Notes: generated by a model from the letters alone, not told the origin. A stretch of 64,000 nucleotides of DNA from Anas platyrhynchos (GCF_047663525.1 NC_092597.1:22150001-22214000), one strand, 5' to 3'. Counted from the stretch's first letter, positions 25,496 through 37,455 are shown. Program-made: numbers and translations.

Positions 25496-27193
25496 CTACT
25501 CTTCTTCTTGCTCGCTGCTGTTATGAAGACTGATTTTTTGGACTTCCAGTTCTTCTGCGCTGACCATTGAGGGGTCGATGGCTGCATACCGGGTACCACG
25601 GAACTGCAGTAAGTGGATCTGTAAGACACAGAAATTAACGCTGAAAATGGTGTAGAGGCATAACTGGTAAGAAAAACAGTACTGCTGAGTAACTTTTCTA
25701 TGAGAATGTAATCAGGGATTGGAGTATAAGAGTTCAGACAAAGGATAGAGGAAATAAGCAGCAGCCAAGCCCCCAAAGCCAACCCTTGATTGATGTGGCT
25801 GCTCAGCATCAGCAATCTGGGAGACAGAGTGAACAGAGCTCAGGCAGGTTAAGAAATAAAAGTGAGCACAGAAAAGTTTCCTACTGCTGTTCCAGCTATA
25901 CATGCTGGTAAATTGGGTTTGAATGCAGGCACTTACTTGAATATATAGGTTGACCTCAGCACTCCTGCAGAGATACGGGAAATTGCCTCCTGTTTTGAGA
26001 TGAGCTCTTCTGGCATTAGGATAAAGCTTATACATTTCTTCTTTTGCTTCAGTCGAAAGTGCGCTCTGGTCAAATACCTATGGAACGAGTCACAGCAGTT
26101 AATTCTGAATCTAGGTTTATTTAAGTAAGTAAATGCTGCAAATATTTATTAAGTTCCTAACACAATAACCACACCCCACCTTCCAAGAGGAGGAAACAGT
26201 GATAAAGAAAAGATTAAACTGAGATAAACTTACATCCATAATAGTTACAGGGACGTCTCGAATTTTATGAGGTTCTACATAGGAATTCTGGCAGTTGAGG
26301 GTAAGTCTTGAAGCGAGCTCACTCTGGCCCAGACTCTCCAGCTTTCAGTAGAGATAAATATTGGTTAACAACATACTTCAGTGCAGGCAGTTAATGCAAC
26401 AGTAATAACACAGCCAAAGAGAAGTCAGCTCCTTAGTTCTAAGGGAAACACCACTGCTCTTCAGGTGAAAGTTATAGTTACAATTTAATATCTTCCTTCA
26501 CGAGACAAATGCTTAAAACATGTTTAGTTAGTTGCTCCTGCCTCCACAGCATAGCCTACAGATATATCCCAGCACATTTCCCCTTTTCCATCTGTTTCTT
26601 AAACTCCTCTGTTCCAATCTATACAAACAGGACAGTAAGGGAGACAGTCACACTGCCAGTTAAATTGTAAGGCTGTGACAGCCAACGCCTGCTAAGGATC
26701 CATCCCTTACTGTTCACTTCTGGGTAAGTGAAGGAAGCAGCAGAAATCTGTACAACCTCCACTGTGTGCTAAGTGAATCTTTCAGAGATCGACATCACAG
26801 CCACTGAAGTACACAGACACCTACCCTGTCCACCATGAAATCAATGCCATCAGCCATTTCAGGATCTACGGGACCAGAGGCAAAATTCCCAAGGACAATT
26901 TTTTTCAGCATAAAAGCAGGCATCAGCCAAAAGCTAAAACAGAAAAAAGATGCAATCTTCAAGCACCCAAGACTCCAGAATTAAGATGCTTTGTTGTAAG
27001 CGCTCCCTTTTCTTTCACAGACTTTGTGCTTGAATTTCAAATGAAATTGTAAAGAAGCTTTGAGAGCACAGAGATGGAAAACCTTACAGCTAGGTGCTTG
27101 AAATGCTCTGGAAAGCTGATAATCTTGTGTGTATTTTAAACATGGTGAATAACACTTCCTTCACTCTGAAGGGTTTTGCTAGAGATCAGGTAG

Positions 27194-27225
<32 letters not shown>

Positions 27226-30200
27226 TGACCACATGTTCTCAGATGATCACAGGAAAGATAAATACAAGACTAGCCTGCCAAATTCCACACTCCCAATTGT
27301 GAAGATTTCTATTTCCTTCGTGATGTGACTTTAAAAGTCACACTATTCCACCCCTCACTTCTCTTGCCACAAGTCACACATGCTGGAAACAGGTCAGAAA
27401 CATGTCCAACCAGGTCAGCGTGACATTTCATCACAAAAAAAACATTAATGCTACCCATCTCATTGTCTCAGTCTTCCTTACCTGTTTGCTGTCCACGTCT
27501 GGTTGAAGATGGAAGTGTCACTAAAGGAATTACACAGGATCAGAGAGTGAACTCTGGGGGATTTGTGTGTGTACTCAGCAAATTTTTGAGCCAAAAAGCC
27601 TCCCAGAGAAGCTCCAAAAAGGTGAACCTAATTCAATTAGAAAAAAAAAACACAAAAACAGATGTTACATTTGTGAAAAATGACCCTTAAGTGTGTTATT
27701 TTGTTATGAAAAATAAGTCATCAAGTTTTATTTTTCCTCACAACTAATTTAAAGGAAAAAAAAACCTCTTTTATACAGGTTCTGTAATTTATAGGATATG
27801 ATAAACACTGAAAAAAGGAAGTGTTTCCAGATCACAGCTCAAATTTCTGTGTGCTTATCACAGTTAAGTAAAAAGCGAACATTTCACTTCGTCTTCAGTA
27901 GCTCTTCCAATCCAAGGTGTTTTATTGGGGCATGCTGTACAACATGAGTTATGAAGGATAACTTTAACAGGGTCTCATGAAAAACTGAAGTTAACCAGTA
28001 CAATTTAATAGGCCTACAACAGAAGTGAATTTAGACAGAATTTTCAAGGGTGTTGACCTTCAAAAATAAACTAGTTTCAAAAGTAAACTTGCCCCACAGC
28101 CTATTTATAGGCTGGTTTTGCATCATTACTATACATTTGCTCTTAAATTAGACTTTTGAAAGTTAGGTTTTTATTGCAACTACACATCCATTTCCCCGTC
28201 TCCAGGCACTCACTTTATCCAGCTGAAGGTGGTCTAACAGTTTTCTGAATCCATCACAGAACTCAAGGTGATCCCAGTACACTGGATACTGCAACTGAAA
28301 CACCACAAAGTTAGAGCAAGCCCGTCTCTGGTCAGTATCCATCAGCTGTCTGCTTGAAACTTGCACCAGTTCTCACAATAAAGGTTTGAAGACAGCAACC
28401 TGTCTCGTGCCATGAGGTTCAAGCTCCTCAGCAAGGTCCCTAAGGAAGAACTACCCCTCACTGGGACAAAAATACACAATAGAAAGTTTGGCGGAACAAG
28501 TTCGGAGAGGAAAGTGCAGCTTTGCTTCGTTCTGTAATCAAGGGGAAAAGGGAAAAGATACCAGAATGATTTTTCAGTGATTTTGTAGCATGGAAAGTTG
28601 GCAGATACAGACTTTGCTAATTGCTGCAGGAGATACTGCAGCACTCAGAATATCACTCAGCAGAAAAATTATTGTACAAACCCATTGTTTCAGTTCAGCT
28701 TTGGAGCTGAAGAGAAGCCACAAAAGAGTGGGCTGTTGGGATTTTAAGGAGTGATTTTGCATTTGCAGCTATTCAGGCCGAGAAGCAGGTTATTAATCAT
28801 CCCTAAGGCAAACACAGAAGCCCTGAACTAACCCACACACTTGTCTCATGGCTAACAAAGATCCAGCTGGAGGCAAAGATGACTCTTGTCCATGGCACAC
28901 AAGGTAAAGATCAGACTGAGAATTTAGTCGTGTGTATGCACAAGGCTTTGGATAAATGGCTGTGTGAACATACAGCAGATTTTAGCCTCGATCTGCGCGC
29001 TACATATTCCGGACTACAAGCTAGCATCACATTTTGGGGGGAATCTCCTGTCAAAACTAAACTAATATTCATTATCCAACCTCCAATTATATCAACACAA
29101 AACTATGCTGACTTTTGACAAAGGACTGCGAATACTCACAGCGATAACTCTGTAACCCCAGCCAGTCAGTGCCAAAATCTGCTGGAAAAAAACATCTGCA
29201 GTTCCGCTCACGGGAGGAAGAAAGATGAGAGGGCACCGAATGCTCCTGGGTCCCGCATCGTACAGTGACCAGACTTTGCTGTCATCGTCGTCGACTATTA
29301 TCTGGAGGAAGAGAGGAAAAACACAAGGCTGAGTTTCTTCAACCAACTTCCAGAACTGCTTCTACAAAAATCTGTCACCCAGTAAATATTGTAATACTGA
29401 AGACTCTTTGGAACAAGACTCTTTTATTCCTCATCAGAATAGCTTTATTCTCTAAGGCTGCTTACAAACAACACTTACAATGTTTGCGTGGATGCAGTTG
29501 GAAGCAGGACTGTGACCAAGCACTGTCAGACCAAACACTTTGTGTGCCTGGACCTAAGCTGAGCAGCTAACACCACGCTGTGCCGGGCCGTGGCATCTCC
29601 TGGGATGCACCCTTCTGCAGGCAGCTGGAATATAACACACGTGCTGGCAGGAGTGAGCTGTGTGGGGCTGACAGTGATTGACTGCAGGTCAGGATTTCGA
29701 CTGGAAAAAAAAATAAATCTCTTCCTTTCTGAGGCAGAGCGGTTTTCTGCACTTTGAAATGGTTTGGAAAGGTACAGCCTGGTCTGGAAACACACACAGA
29801 TAAACCATGGGAACAGCGAGGCCGTGCCCCAAAGGCTTGAGTTCATACATCACTCTGCAGGCAGAAAAATGTGCTTGGCAGGGGAGCGACCGTGCCACAG
29901 CCCAGCACAGAGAGCCGGGATGTCGTTTCTCAGGCCCAAGCACAACAGCCACAGGCTGGGAGCGCTGCTGCAGGGGCAGCTTTTTGACCACTGACACCTG
30001 CAGACACTGGGCAAAAGAATTGCAGGTCTGGATACGTGCAATTTACTGAATTAAGCAGCTAGCCCTGCAGATTACTGCTCTGGAACAGTTACATCCCACT
30101 GCCAGAGATGGCCACACAACTCCAAAGCAGCACAGCAGAGCTGACCTGGGAAGAAACTGGAGCACCTCGGGGTGTCTGGAGCCCCCAGGACACGCAGCTG

Positions 30201-33200
30201 GCTGCAGCAGATTATCCACACGCCAGGAGCAACAAGTCCTAGCACAATTATCATCTACAGAAGTACAGGAACTGGGTCAAGGTCTCCTTTTCTAGCAGTG
30301 CTGGGGCCGGCCTCATTTCTACCCAGCCTGTTTACCAACGAGCCGTTCTGTATATTTGCTGTGCTGGTTCTCATTCAACCTTCCTCAGCCCTGTGAAAGC
30401 ACAAAAGCACCAGATCGACGAGCTCGAACCTCTGGGGGAAGCAGGAGTTCATCTCCTCTGCGTCACCAGCTTGCAACTTTCTGAGCAGCGACGTAGGAGC
30501 CCAGTTCGCTTTCCCACCGCAGCGGTTAAGCTGCTCAGGGAGTCAGAGACCAGTCTCACAAATCACATTTGCTTGATTAACAAAGCTGCTTGCAATAAAG
30601 CCGGTATTTCAGGCTCTGGGAACATGCAAGAAATCACATGATGCTGTTGTTTTGTGGCTTTCACACACAAAAAAATAAAGACTGCATACCAGGGCTTCCC
30701 TCAGCACTGAAATAGTTTTAAAAACTCGCACAAAAGCCTTCCCAAAGCCTCCCCAAACCAACCCTTTGCACAGAACTCGCAGTCTCAGCTGTTATTCTCC
30801 AGTAACTCTGCCAACACGCAAGGCTGCTGTTTATTTCCAAAGGTGAAGCAACACCTCGCTTTGCACAGCCCTTGAAATCACTGAGCTGGTTCACATCACG
30901 GGAACTGAGGCTGGGAGGCAACGTTTCTTTCCTCGAGCCCAGATAATAAACCAGGACGTTTAAAAACTGTTCTATTTGATTTCCAGCCACGTACCGGGTA
31001 GTTTAACTGCAGCACAAAAGCAGTGCTCAGTGCTGCACACACAGACAGCAGCACGGGTAAACGCTGAGCTGGTAGGGCCCAGTTTTTTGGTTTAATTTCC
31101 TTGTTTGGGTCTATCGATTGAGATCACCTACAGCTTACAAACAGGGTAAAACCTGAATTTATCTTAAACGAGGGGCAGAACTTCCCTTGAGGTTAGCAGG
31201 ACCAGGGTGTCCTCTGCTGAGGACTTTTAGGTAGGGCTTAGATAAGACAGCAAGTGGTGGATTTTGGGGATACCCCTATATAGTGGTACAGCACCCAGCC
31301 TGATTCAACCTGAATTTGTGCTCCCCTCCTTCTCCATTTCAGGCTCAGCACATCAGCCACAAGCATTTACACAGCTGCAGCTCCTGGTGGCAGCTCTGGG
31401 CCTCCATGGAGAAACCCCCAGTCCCACCCCCTTGTGGGGAAATCTCAGCCTCCCCATCACGTCTCACCCGAGGCTGCCGACCGCCGTGTAAAAGTCCCCT
31501 TCACCACCCTGTGATAAAGAACCACTTCTGCATTTGGAAAAACACCATTCATGTGAAGTAATACTCCAGTTTTCCTCCAAAAAAGACTACTGAATGACCC
31601 TGAGGTTGAATGTTTACCTGAGCTGAAGTGTCATACAACTGAGGACTCACCCTGGGGCACTTGTTTGCCTTTGGTGGCCACAAACCCAAGAGGGATCTCC
31701 GGGGCAGAGCTGAAGACTTGGCTTAGGAACATTATTTTCTGTGCTGCACTTCCCAAATCTGACAAGAGCAGGAAGGGCAGTGGGGCTGTGCATTTTCTGC
31801 TGCTTTCAGGAGGGACATCCTATCCTGTTTTCAACCAAACAGCTCTGGCCCTGCTTCCTTCAACGATGGCTGGTCATTCTCTGCAGTGCAACTGCTCTGC
31901 CTAAGCCTTTGGGAGGATAACACAAGCAAATGTACTTTCCCACTCCACCCTGAAACCAGAACTAGTTTACTTCTACCTTCTCCAAACTCCACGTTCATCA
32001 CCGTAACTTCACTTTACTTTTGAGTAGGCTGAATCACCCAGAGGGAAAGGAATCCCCCAGTCTGAAGGTCAAACAAGCCCTGCCAACAGCAGCTTTGGCT
32101 TACACACGTTCTCATTTTTGAGATCCTGAGCAGTCAGCAGCAGCTGAAGGCAGCAGCAGCAGCGTGTACCCTTTGCAACCACATCCTCCGGTTCCTCTCG
32201 TTCACTGCGTGGCTGCAGAGCACCTGCACATCCCTGAGCTGAAGCGCTGCCTCCAGGCTTTGCTGCCACGGTGAGGCACAGCCTGGGGGCAGCAGCGTGG
32301 CACAAACAAGCCTGGCAGATCCAGCACTGGCCAGGAATGGAAAGAAAATGGATAACCAGAGCCTAGGGAGAGCAAGCAGATCTTTCTTACTTACAGAAGA
32401 CAGCTAGGTGGCAAAAATAAATGAGAAACCCTGGAAAAAAAAACGTAACCCTTTCAGAAAGGTAATTTCTTAGAGAAATGAACACATCGCCCATCAGAAA
32501 CAATGCCAGACACATATCAGCGTTGTTCCTTAGGCCTGGGGACACGATCCCTTTAGGGTGGCCCAACCACAACTGACTCGCTGTTGAAAGAGCTCGTGCT
32601 GCTCTCACCCCTGCTGCCAGCACCCTCCTGCAGCTCAAACCATCCAGATGAGGGAAGTGAAGCAGCTGGCAGTCAGCTGAGCCCGGGCTGCTGCTGCCAG
32701 TTACTGTATAACCACAGCCTCGGTGAGCCTTATCTACAAAGGGATGGCAGAAAGCAGGCCAGGAGCCACGCAGCAGCGCAGGGCCCCGTGCCCTTTGCAC
32801 ACAGAGAGAAGCTCGAGAAGAGAGAAGCTGCACGCCCCAAGCGCTCTCCTGTGAGAGGAAGTGGAGAAATCTGAGCGAGAGGGGAAAGCGGTCAGACGGT
32901 GCGATTAAGCAGAAGCCATCCAAAGGACAAGAAGCAGCAGCTTTGCCTTTTTCCACTGCAGCTGAGACATCCTTCCCTTCTCTGCCTGCCAAGAAGCTGC
33001 CTTCAGGAGCTCTGCTGCAGCCTGAAGCCCAGGTGTAGGATCCACAGAGGTGGCTCTGGCAGCAGAACAGCGTTGAGCCAGGTCAGTTGTGCTGCCTTGG
33101 TGCAGCACAGCTCACGCAGCAGCTCTGGGAACGCGGCTGGCACCAGGACACCAGCCACTGCTGCCCCAGCCCATGAAGCATGTGAAAACTAACAGTGTGC

Positions 33201-33412
33201 TCCTCATGAGACACATGGGACAACAGTTAGGGGAGCTGGGTCAGTAGCACAGCACAAACGTCCTGCGTTAAGTGGAGTCCGACTGCCCAGTCCTCCCCCT
33301 TGGAGCAAGAGGAGGGAGCTGCACACGAGCTGCTCAGAGCTGAACGTACCTTTTTGAGAGGAACCGTGCTTCTGAACCAGTTGTAGTCAGGAGAGACTTT
33401 AATCTCTCCCAT
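25496..33412 (-). CDS. SPG21: Maspardin (SPG21)
   Basis: Eight coding exons on the minus strand: 33350-33412, 29140-29301, 28214-28294, 27482-27627, 26825-26933, 26234-26341, 25937-26077, 25496-25618. They give 310 residues (human 308). The product starts [13 protein letters not shown]. It has the alpha/beta-hydrolase fold with the nucleophile-elbow sequence G107-A-S109-L-G111-G at the start of the fourth coding exon, and well-conserved blocks such as [20 protein letters not shown] and [19 protein letters not shown]. Maspardin is a cytosolic/endosomal-TGN protein that binds CD4 and RAB7; loss causes Mast syndrome (SPG21 spastic paraplegia) in people, and enzymatic activity is doubtful. The last residues form a Glu-rich tail (SSEQEEE) that appears to differ from the mammalian end. 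All introns are GT-AG. The gene converges on ANKDD1A, the same arrangement as in human. Confidence 0.97.
27194..27220 (-). repeat. T27 homopolymer (A27 on SPG21 strand)
   Basis: An uninterrupted run of 27 T lies in an SPG21 intron (between the coding exons at 27482-27627 and 26825-26933). It is likely length-polymorphic. No target-site duplication or retroposed body was recognised beside it. Confidence 0.9.
29302..33349 (-). other. SPG21: SPG21 4-kb intron between first two coding exons
   Basis: This is the largest SPG21 intron within the coding part. It has several accidental open frames in GC-rich stretches, including 201 codons on the minus strand at 32387-32992. None has recognisable domains. 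No RNA gene or young transposon was seen. Confidence 0.75.
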
Positions 33413-35580
33413 GATGATTAGAAAAGCCTCAGCGCAGGTCAGCCTGAAACAAAGAAAAACAACGTTTAAAATGGAGAACAGGGCTTTACCTTCGGCACCA
33501 TGCAAGGCTGTGGCAAGCACACACAAAGCATTCGCAGGGTGAGCCTGCTCTCATCAGTCCTTACACTCCCCTGGCTCGCCGCAACTTCACTTATCCTCAG
33601 TTTTCATCACCAGCCACGTAACTGTGCTCCCAGGAGGCTGCCCCGTACTGCTCTAATTAGGAAATGACGATGCTTCTGTAACAGAGCTCTCCCGGGCAGC
33701 GCTTGTAGAGAAAGGCAGTTCTGCTGCAGGCTGCGGGCAGCTCGAAAAGCTAGAGCCTATCTGTGCTTTGAGCTTAACTTAATAAAGCATCCAAATTTAC
33801 GTCTGATGGAATTCAGTCAGCAGTTTAGACTTGAATTATTTCATGGAGCTACTGCCTGAGCATTGAGGCTGCGCTCTCAGCCTGTGGACAAGTGACCCCG
33901 CGGAGCCCCGAGGCGCGTTGGGAACAGCAGCTGACCGAGGCTTTATGCAAGTCCCGAGGTTTTAAACCTACCCAAGTAGAAGCCGGCTCTTGTCAGGAGT
34001 TAGGAACAACGATGCCCTTGGGGCACACCAATTAATACAGGACTAACTGATCTCAGAATCAGCTGCACACAGAAATCCATTCATTTACTCTGAAATACTT
34101 ACTTGAGCCAGAACACAGAAGTGTGTTGTACACAAGTAGTGAAATTTTCTCATTAATACTCCATTAAATTGTAGCAAACAACTTTAATGACTTCTAGATT
34201 CAACTTTTTAAAGCAGCACGAGACCATTAGCTTCCATTTACACAATAGATGCTATCAAACAGCTCCAAAGCTTGCTGGCCTCACAGCCCTGCCCTGAAAG
34301 CCACTTGCCCCAGGAGGTTTCTGTCCTGAGCTCGTACCTGCTGAGCACAACAAACCAAAGCAGCTTTCGATCTCCTTACTTTAGGGTTGCCAAACGTAAA
34401 TCAATAGGTTTCGTTTCTTAGGTCTTGACAAAAAAAAAGGAGCTCGATGTTCTGAGAGTCACTCAAATGCACCTCATCTTGCAGAAAAGCTGCCAGCATA
34501 TAGGGTTAGCTAACTTTAGGGTTACAGCTGCACTAACATAGGTTTAATTAACTTTTGGGGCTGCATTACCAGTTATTCTCAACTTCTTCATCTTTCAGCC
34601 TTCATTTGCTATCACCCAAGCAGATGAAACCTGAGCTTTAAAAGAAAAAGCACCTCCTAAGATGCACGACGGTGCACACATCCCACATATGGCTGGGTGA
34701 CGCACCTCGTGCCTAACCGGGGTGTTGGAGGTTGGAAATTCAGCTGCACAGCCCTCGTTTCACTTTTATGTGGCCTCATTTCAGCGCTGCCATCAACTAC
34801 TCTGCTACTTGTCACAGCCTGGCAGCACATCAAACTACAGCGGAGGCAAAAAAAACACCTTTTGTCCCACAAACACACAACAGATCACAGCGAGTGTCTG
34901 CTGGCAGCTCCTTTCTCACACAGGTGCATCAGCAGCTGCTGAGCTCTGCCCCTCGGAGGGGAGAGCAAACAAAGGGTTTCATTTGGCTCCAGGAGCTCCT
35001 GGAGGATTTGCTGCAGGCAGCGACCTGCGACCCAAATATTTTATTTCCCTGACACAGAATGGCAGCAGCGGGTTTGTGCACGGCCCGGGGGCTCCTCCAG
35101 CTAGAGAGGAGCTGAACCACGGACAAGAGAGGGGAAACACAGCAGAAAAAGATATTTCAACCCAAAAATAATCTCCAAAAAAAGCACAAACTCACCCCAA
35201 AATGTAACCCACCCCCCCACCGACCAGCCCCCTGCAACCCCGGCCGAACCAAGCGCCCCGGCGGGCCCCAACCCCACAGCGGCTCCGTGAGGCGAGGCCG
35301 CCCCCGGGCCTATCCCGACCCCCGCCCCCCGCCGCCCTCCCGGGGAGCCCCCAGCCCCGCTCCCCCTTACCGGACCCGGGGAAAAAGGGACCCCCCGAGG
35401 CCCCCAGCCCTTAACGGGGCCCTCACCGGCCCGGTGGGGGTGGCGGGAGCGGAGCCTTCCTCCCCCCCCTTCCTCCTCCTCCTCCTCCTCCTCCTCCTCC
35501 TCCTCCGCCGCCGCCGCCGCCGCCGCCGCCGCCGAGCAGCGGCCCCGCCGCCACTTCCGGGTTCCGCTTCCGCGCCGGTC
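33413..35580 (-). other. SPG21: SPG21 5' UTR exons and first intron
   Basis: The ATG exon starts at 33443 (acceptor TTTGTTTCAG on the minus strand), giving 31 untranslated bases. The best upstream donor on the same strand is G|GTAAGG with the exon ending at 35371. That predicts a non-coding exon 1 from about 35371 to 35580 or slightly beyond and a first intron of 33444-35370. Exon 1 contains the GGC/GGA repeat. The exon boundary is inferred from splice consensus; the transcription start is not known. Confidence 0.6.
35471..35533 (-). repeat. SPG21: Compound trinucleotide repeat (GGC)9(GGA)12 on SPG21 strand
   Basis: On the plus strand, twelve TCC units (35471-35506) run without interruption into nine GCC units (35507-35533). 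In the SPG21 direction this reads GGC x9 then GGA x12 within the predicted 5' UTR exon. It is G-rich on the transcribed RNA and could fold into quadruplex or hairpin structures. Confidence 0.9.
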
Positions 35581-35665
35581 ACGTGACGATATCGCTGCCG
35601 AGGCGGAAGAAGTGGAGCCGTTGCTAGGGGGGGTCACGTGGGGTCACGGCAGGCCGCCGATTGGC
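35550..35665 (-). promoter_or_regulatory. SPG21: SPG21 promoter with ETS, E-box/CLEAR and CCAAT motifs
   Basis: A CpG-rich segment just upstream of the predicted exon 1. Visible motifs are ACTTCCGG (35552-35559, ETS type), the palindrome GTCACGTGAC (35578-35587), a second GTCACGTG (35633-35640), and ATTGG (35660-35664), which reads as a CCAAT box on the SPG21 strand. There is no TATA box. Motif identity is direct; factor occupancy is inference. Confidence 0.7.
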
Positions 35666-35779
35666 TGGCGGGCGGTGAGGGGGGAGCCGCCATTATGGGC
35701 GCTCTGAGGGGGTTCAGGGCGTCCCGAGGGGTTTGTGGGGTGTTTGTGAAGCACAACGGTCACACGTTTGGTCAATAAA

Positions 35780-37280
35780 ATAATAAAAAAAAAGTGTGAC
35801 AGCGCCTGGTTAAGCTTCCCTACTGTCCCTGCACCTCTCGCTGTGACCTGTCGCTGCCACCCAGCGGCAGTCGCGGCTGCTCTGCGGGCAAAGGGCTGTG
35901 TTTGTAAGGGGAGCGCTCGTTAAACACAAAAATCCAGCTCCCTTCGCCTGAGCCCGTTGTAGTGCCGGTTCTTCTGGTACAAAGTCTGGGGCTTTTCGTC
36001 CGTCAAAATCGGTTTTAAAAAAGCTAAATTCCGGGTTGCCCTAAAAAGAAGGGAAGTGGTCCTCAGGTAGTTTCAGAAGATAAACTTCGTCAAAAAAATG
36101 TAGTAGGGTGCCCATAAGAATAATATGGTCAATTGAGTTTAAATAATTTATAATTTTTAGATTATAAATATTATAAGTTTAAATAACAGGCTGTTAGAAA
36201 GTGCAATAGCACTGCCCATTTTCCATATATAAAGAAATTTGAGCTGCTAAAGCTAGGAGCTGGGGAAATTTTTCATTCAAATCATCCTTCCTAAGCATCA
36301 TTTGACTGATCTATTTTCAGGGCTTTCAGGTGTTTTCAAGTTCAGAGGGGCTGGCTGAGATCGCCATCCTGGTGCTGTTAGTGGTCCGAATGCTCCGTGA
36401 ACCAGGTAACAAACCTTTATCCGCAGCAGCACGCTGGATCTGATACCTGCTGGAGGCAACGCTCCTCTCCTCTATGCTGTCGTGGTTTGTGATTGCAAGA
36501 CAAACAGCTTTTATCAGTGCGTTTCAGCGTGTCCTTGAGCCTAACCTGCTATTCCTGCCCAGCTCCCTGAAAAAGCTCTGCAAACGAAACACAGCGCTGG
36601 ATTTAATACAGATTAAAATCAGAACGGCAGCTGCCTGGCGGTAGGTGGTAGTGTTAAACCTGTATTTTACAGGGATTAAAAACTGTCTAGACTTCAGCAG
36701 AAGTTAAAAATGGCATTCAGCGATCATCCTGTGTACAGTCGTGCATTGTGGTGCAGATTATCCGCTGTTAGAGTGGCCTTTGGCATTCGCTTCAGGGCAA
36801 CTCAAGTTAATTGCTGTCAGGTAATGTATTCCTGTCTCCGAGTCATTACTAAAATTAACTGTTGGGATCAATTAATTCCATTTAATCAGCACACAGCGGA
36901 TAGGAGCTGAAGGTGAGCTGGAAGACCTACACAAACCCATCAGTTGCACGTGTATTCTGTGTGAGCTGTGCCTAGAGGATATGCTTGAGATTTACACTTC
37001 TGAGATTTACAGGAAGCATTCTTGTCGCATTGCATTTAAGATTTGAAACCAAATAAATAAATAAAAGATTAACATTACAAAAATTATCTTTCATTGCATG
37101 AAAAAAAAAAGATGTCTAGTCCCAGCTGGGTTTTGACCAGGCGTTGGTGAAAATCACACATAAATTGTGTGTATTTCTGAGTAACATAGAGTAAAAAGGA
37201 AAACTTGTCAGAAGAGAGGAAAGTTGGATTATTTCTCTAAAATTAGCAGTTCGGAACTGCCTGGAATTGCTGTGTGGAGG
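35780..37280. other. Gap between SPG21 and CLPX promoters
   Basis: AT-rich sequence with no recognised gene. One 85-bp segment (36321-36405) has exon-like splice flanks; it is described as a finding. MTFMT, which follows SPG21 in human, is not present here. Confidence 0.65.
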
Positions 37281-37292
37281 GGAGGCGCCCGG

Positions 37293-37436
37293 ACTACATA
37301 CCCCACAATGCACCGCGCCACGGGCAACTGGGCGCTTCACTCTTCCCCCAGGACTACATTTCCCAGAAGCCCCCGCGCGGCCCTCAGCACGGCGTTCCGC
37401 GCGGCGCCCCGCGCGCTGCCCGCTGGGAGCTGTAGT
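37293..37436 (+). promoter_or_regulatory. CLPX: CLPX promoter: three ACTACA-type (ZNF143/THAP11-like) motifs
   Basis: Three copies match the pattern ACTACA-NN-YCCCA, associated with ZNF143/STAF and THAP11. They are ACTACATACCCCACAATGCA at 37293-37312, ACTACATTTCCCAGAAGC at 37353-37370, and an inverted copy TGGGAGCTGTAGT at 37424-37436. They sit in the CpG-rich region 240-380 bp upstream of the CLPX start codon. Confidence 0.75.
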
Positions 37437-37455
37437 CCACGGAGTGTGTGTGTGA

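Noticed and set aside
27194-27220. T27 run as the tail of a retroposed element
   Set aside because: No element body, internal promoter or flanking duplication was found beside it. A simple homopolymer is sufficient.
32387-32992. 201-codon open frame on the minus strand inside an SPG21 intron
   Set aside because: No known domain and no splice consensus at natural ends. It lies in GC-rich intronic DNA where stop codons are rare.
35774-35791. Plus-strand AATAAA signals as the end of a protein gene
   Set aside because: No plus-strand gene lies upstream; SPG21 is on the other strand. They are kept only as part of the small-ORF observation.
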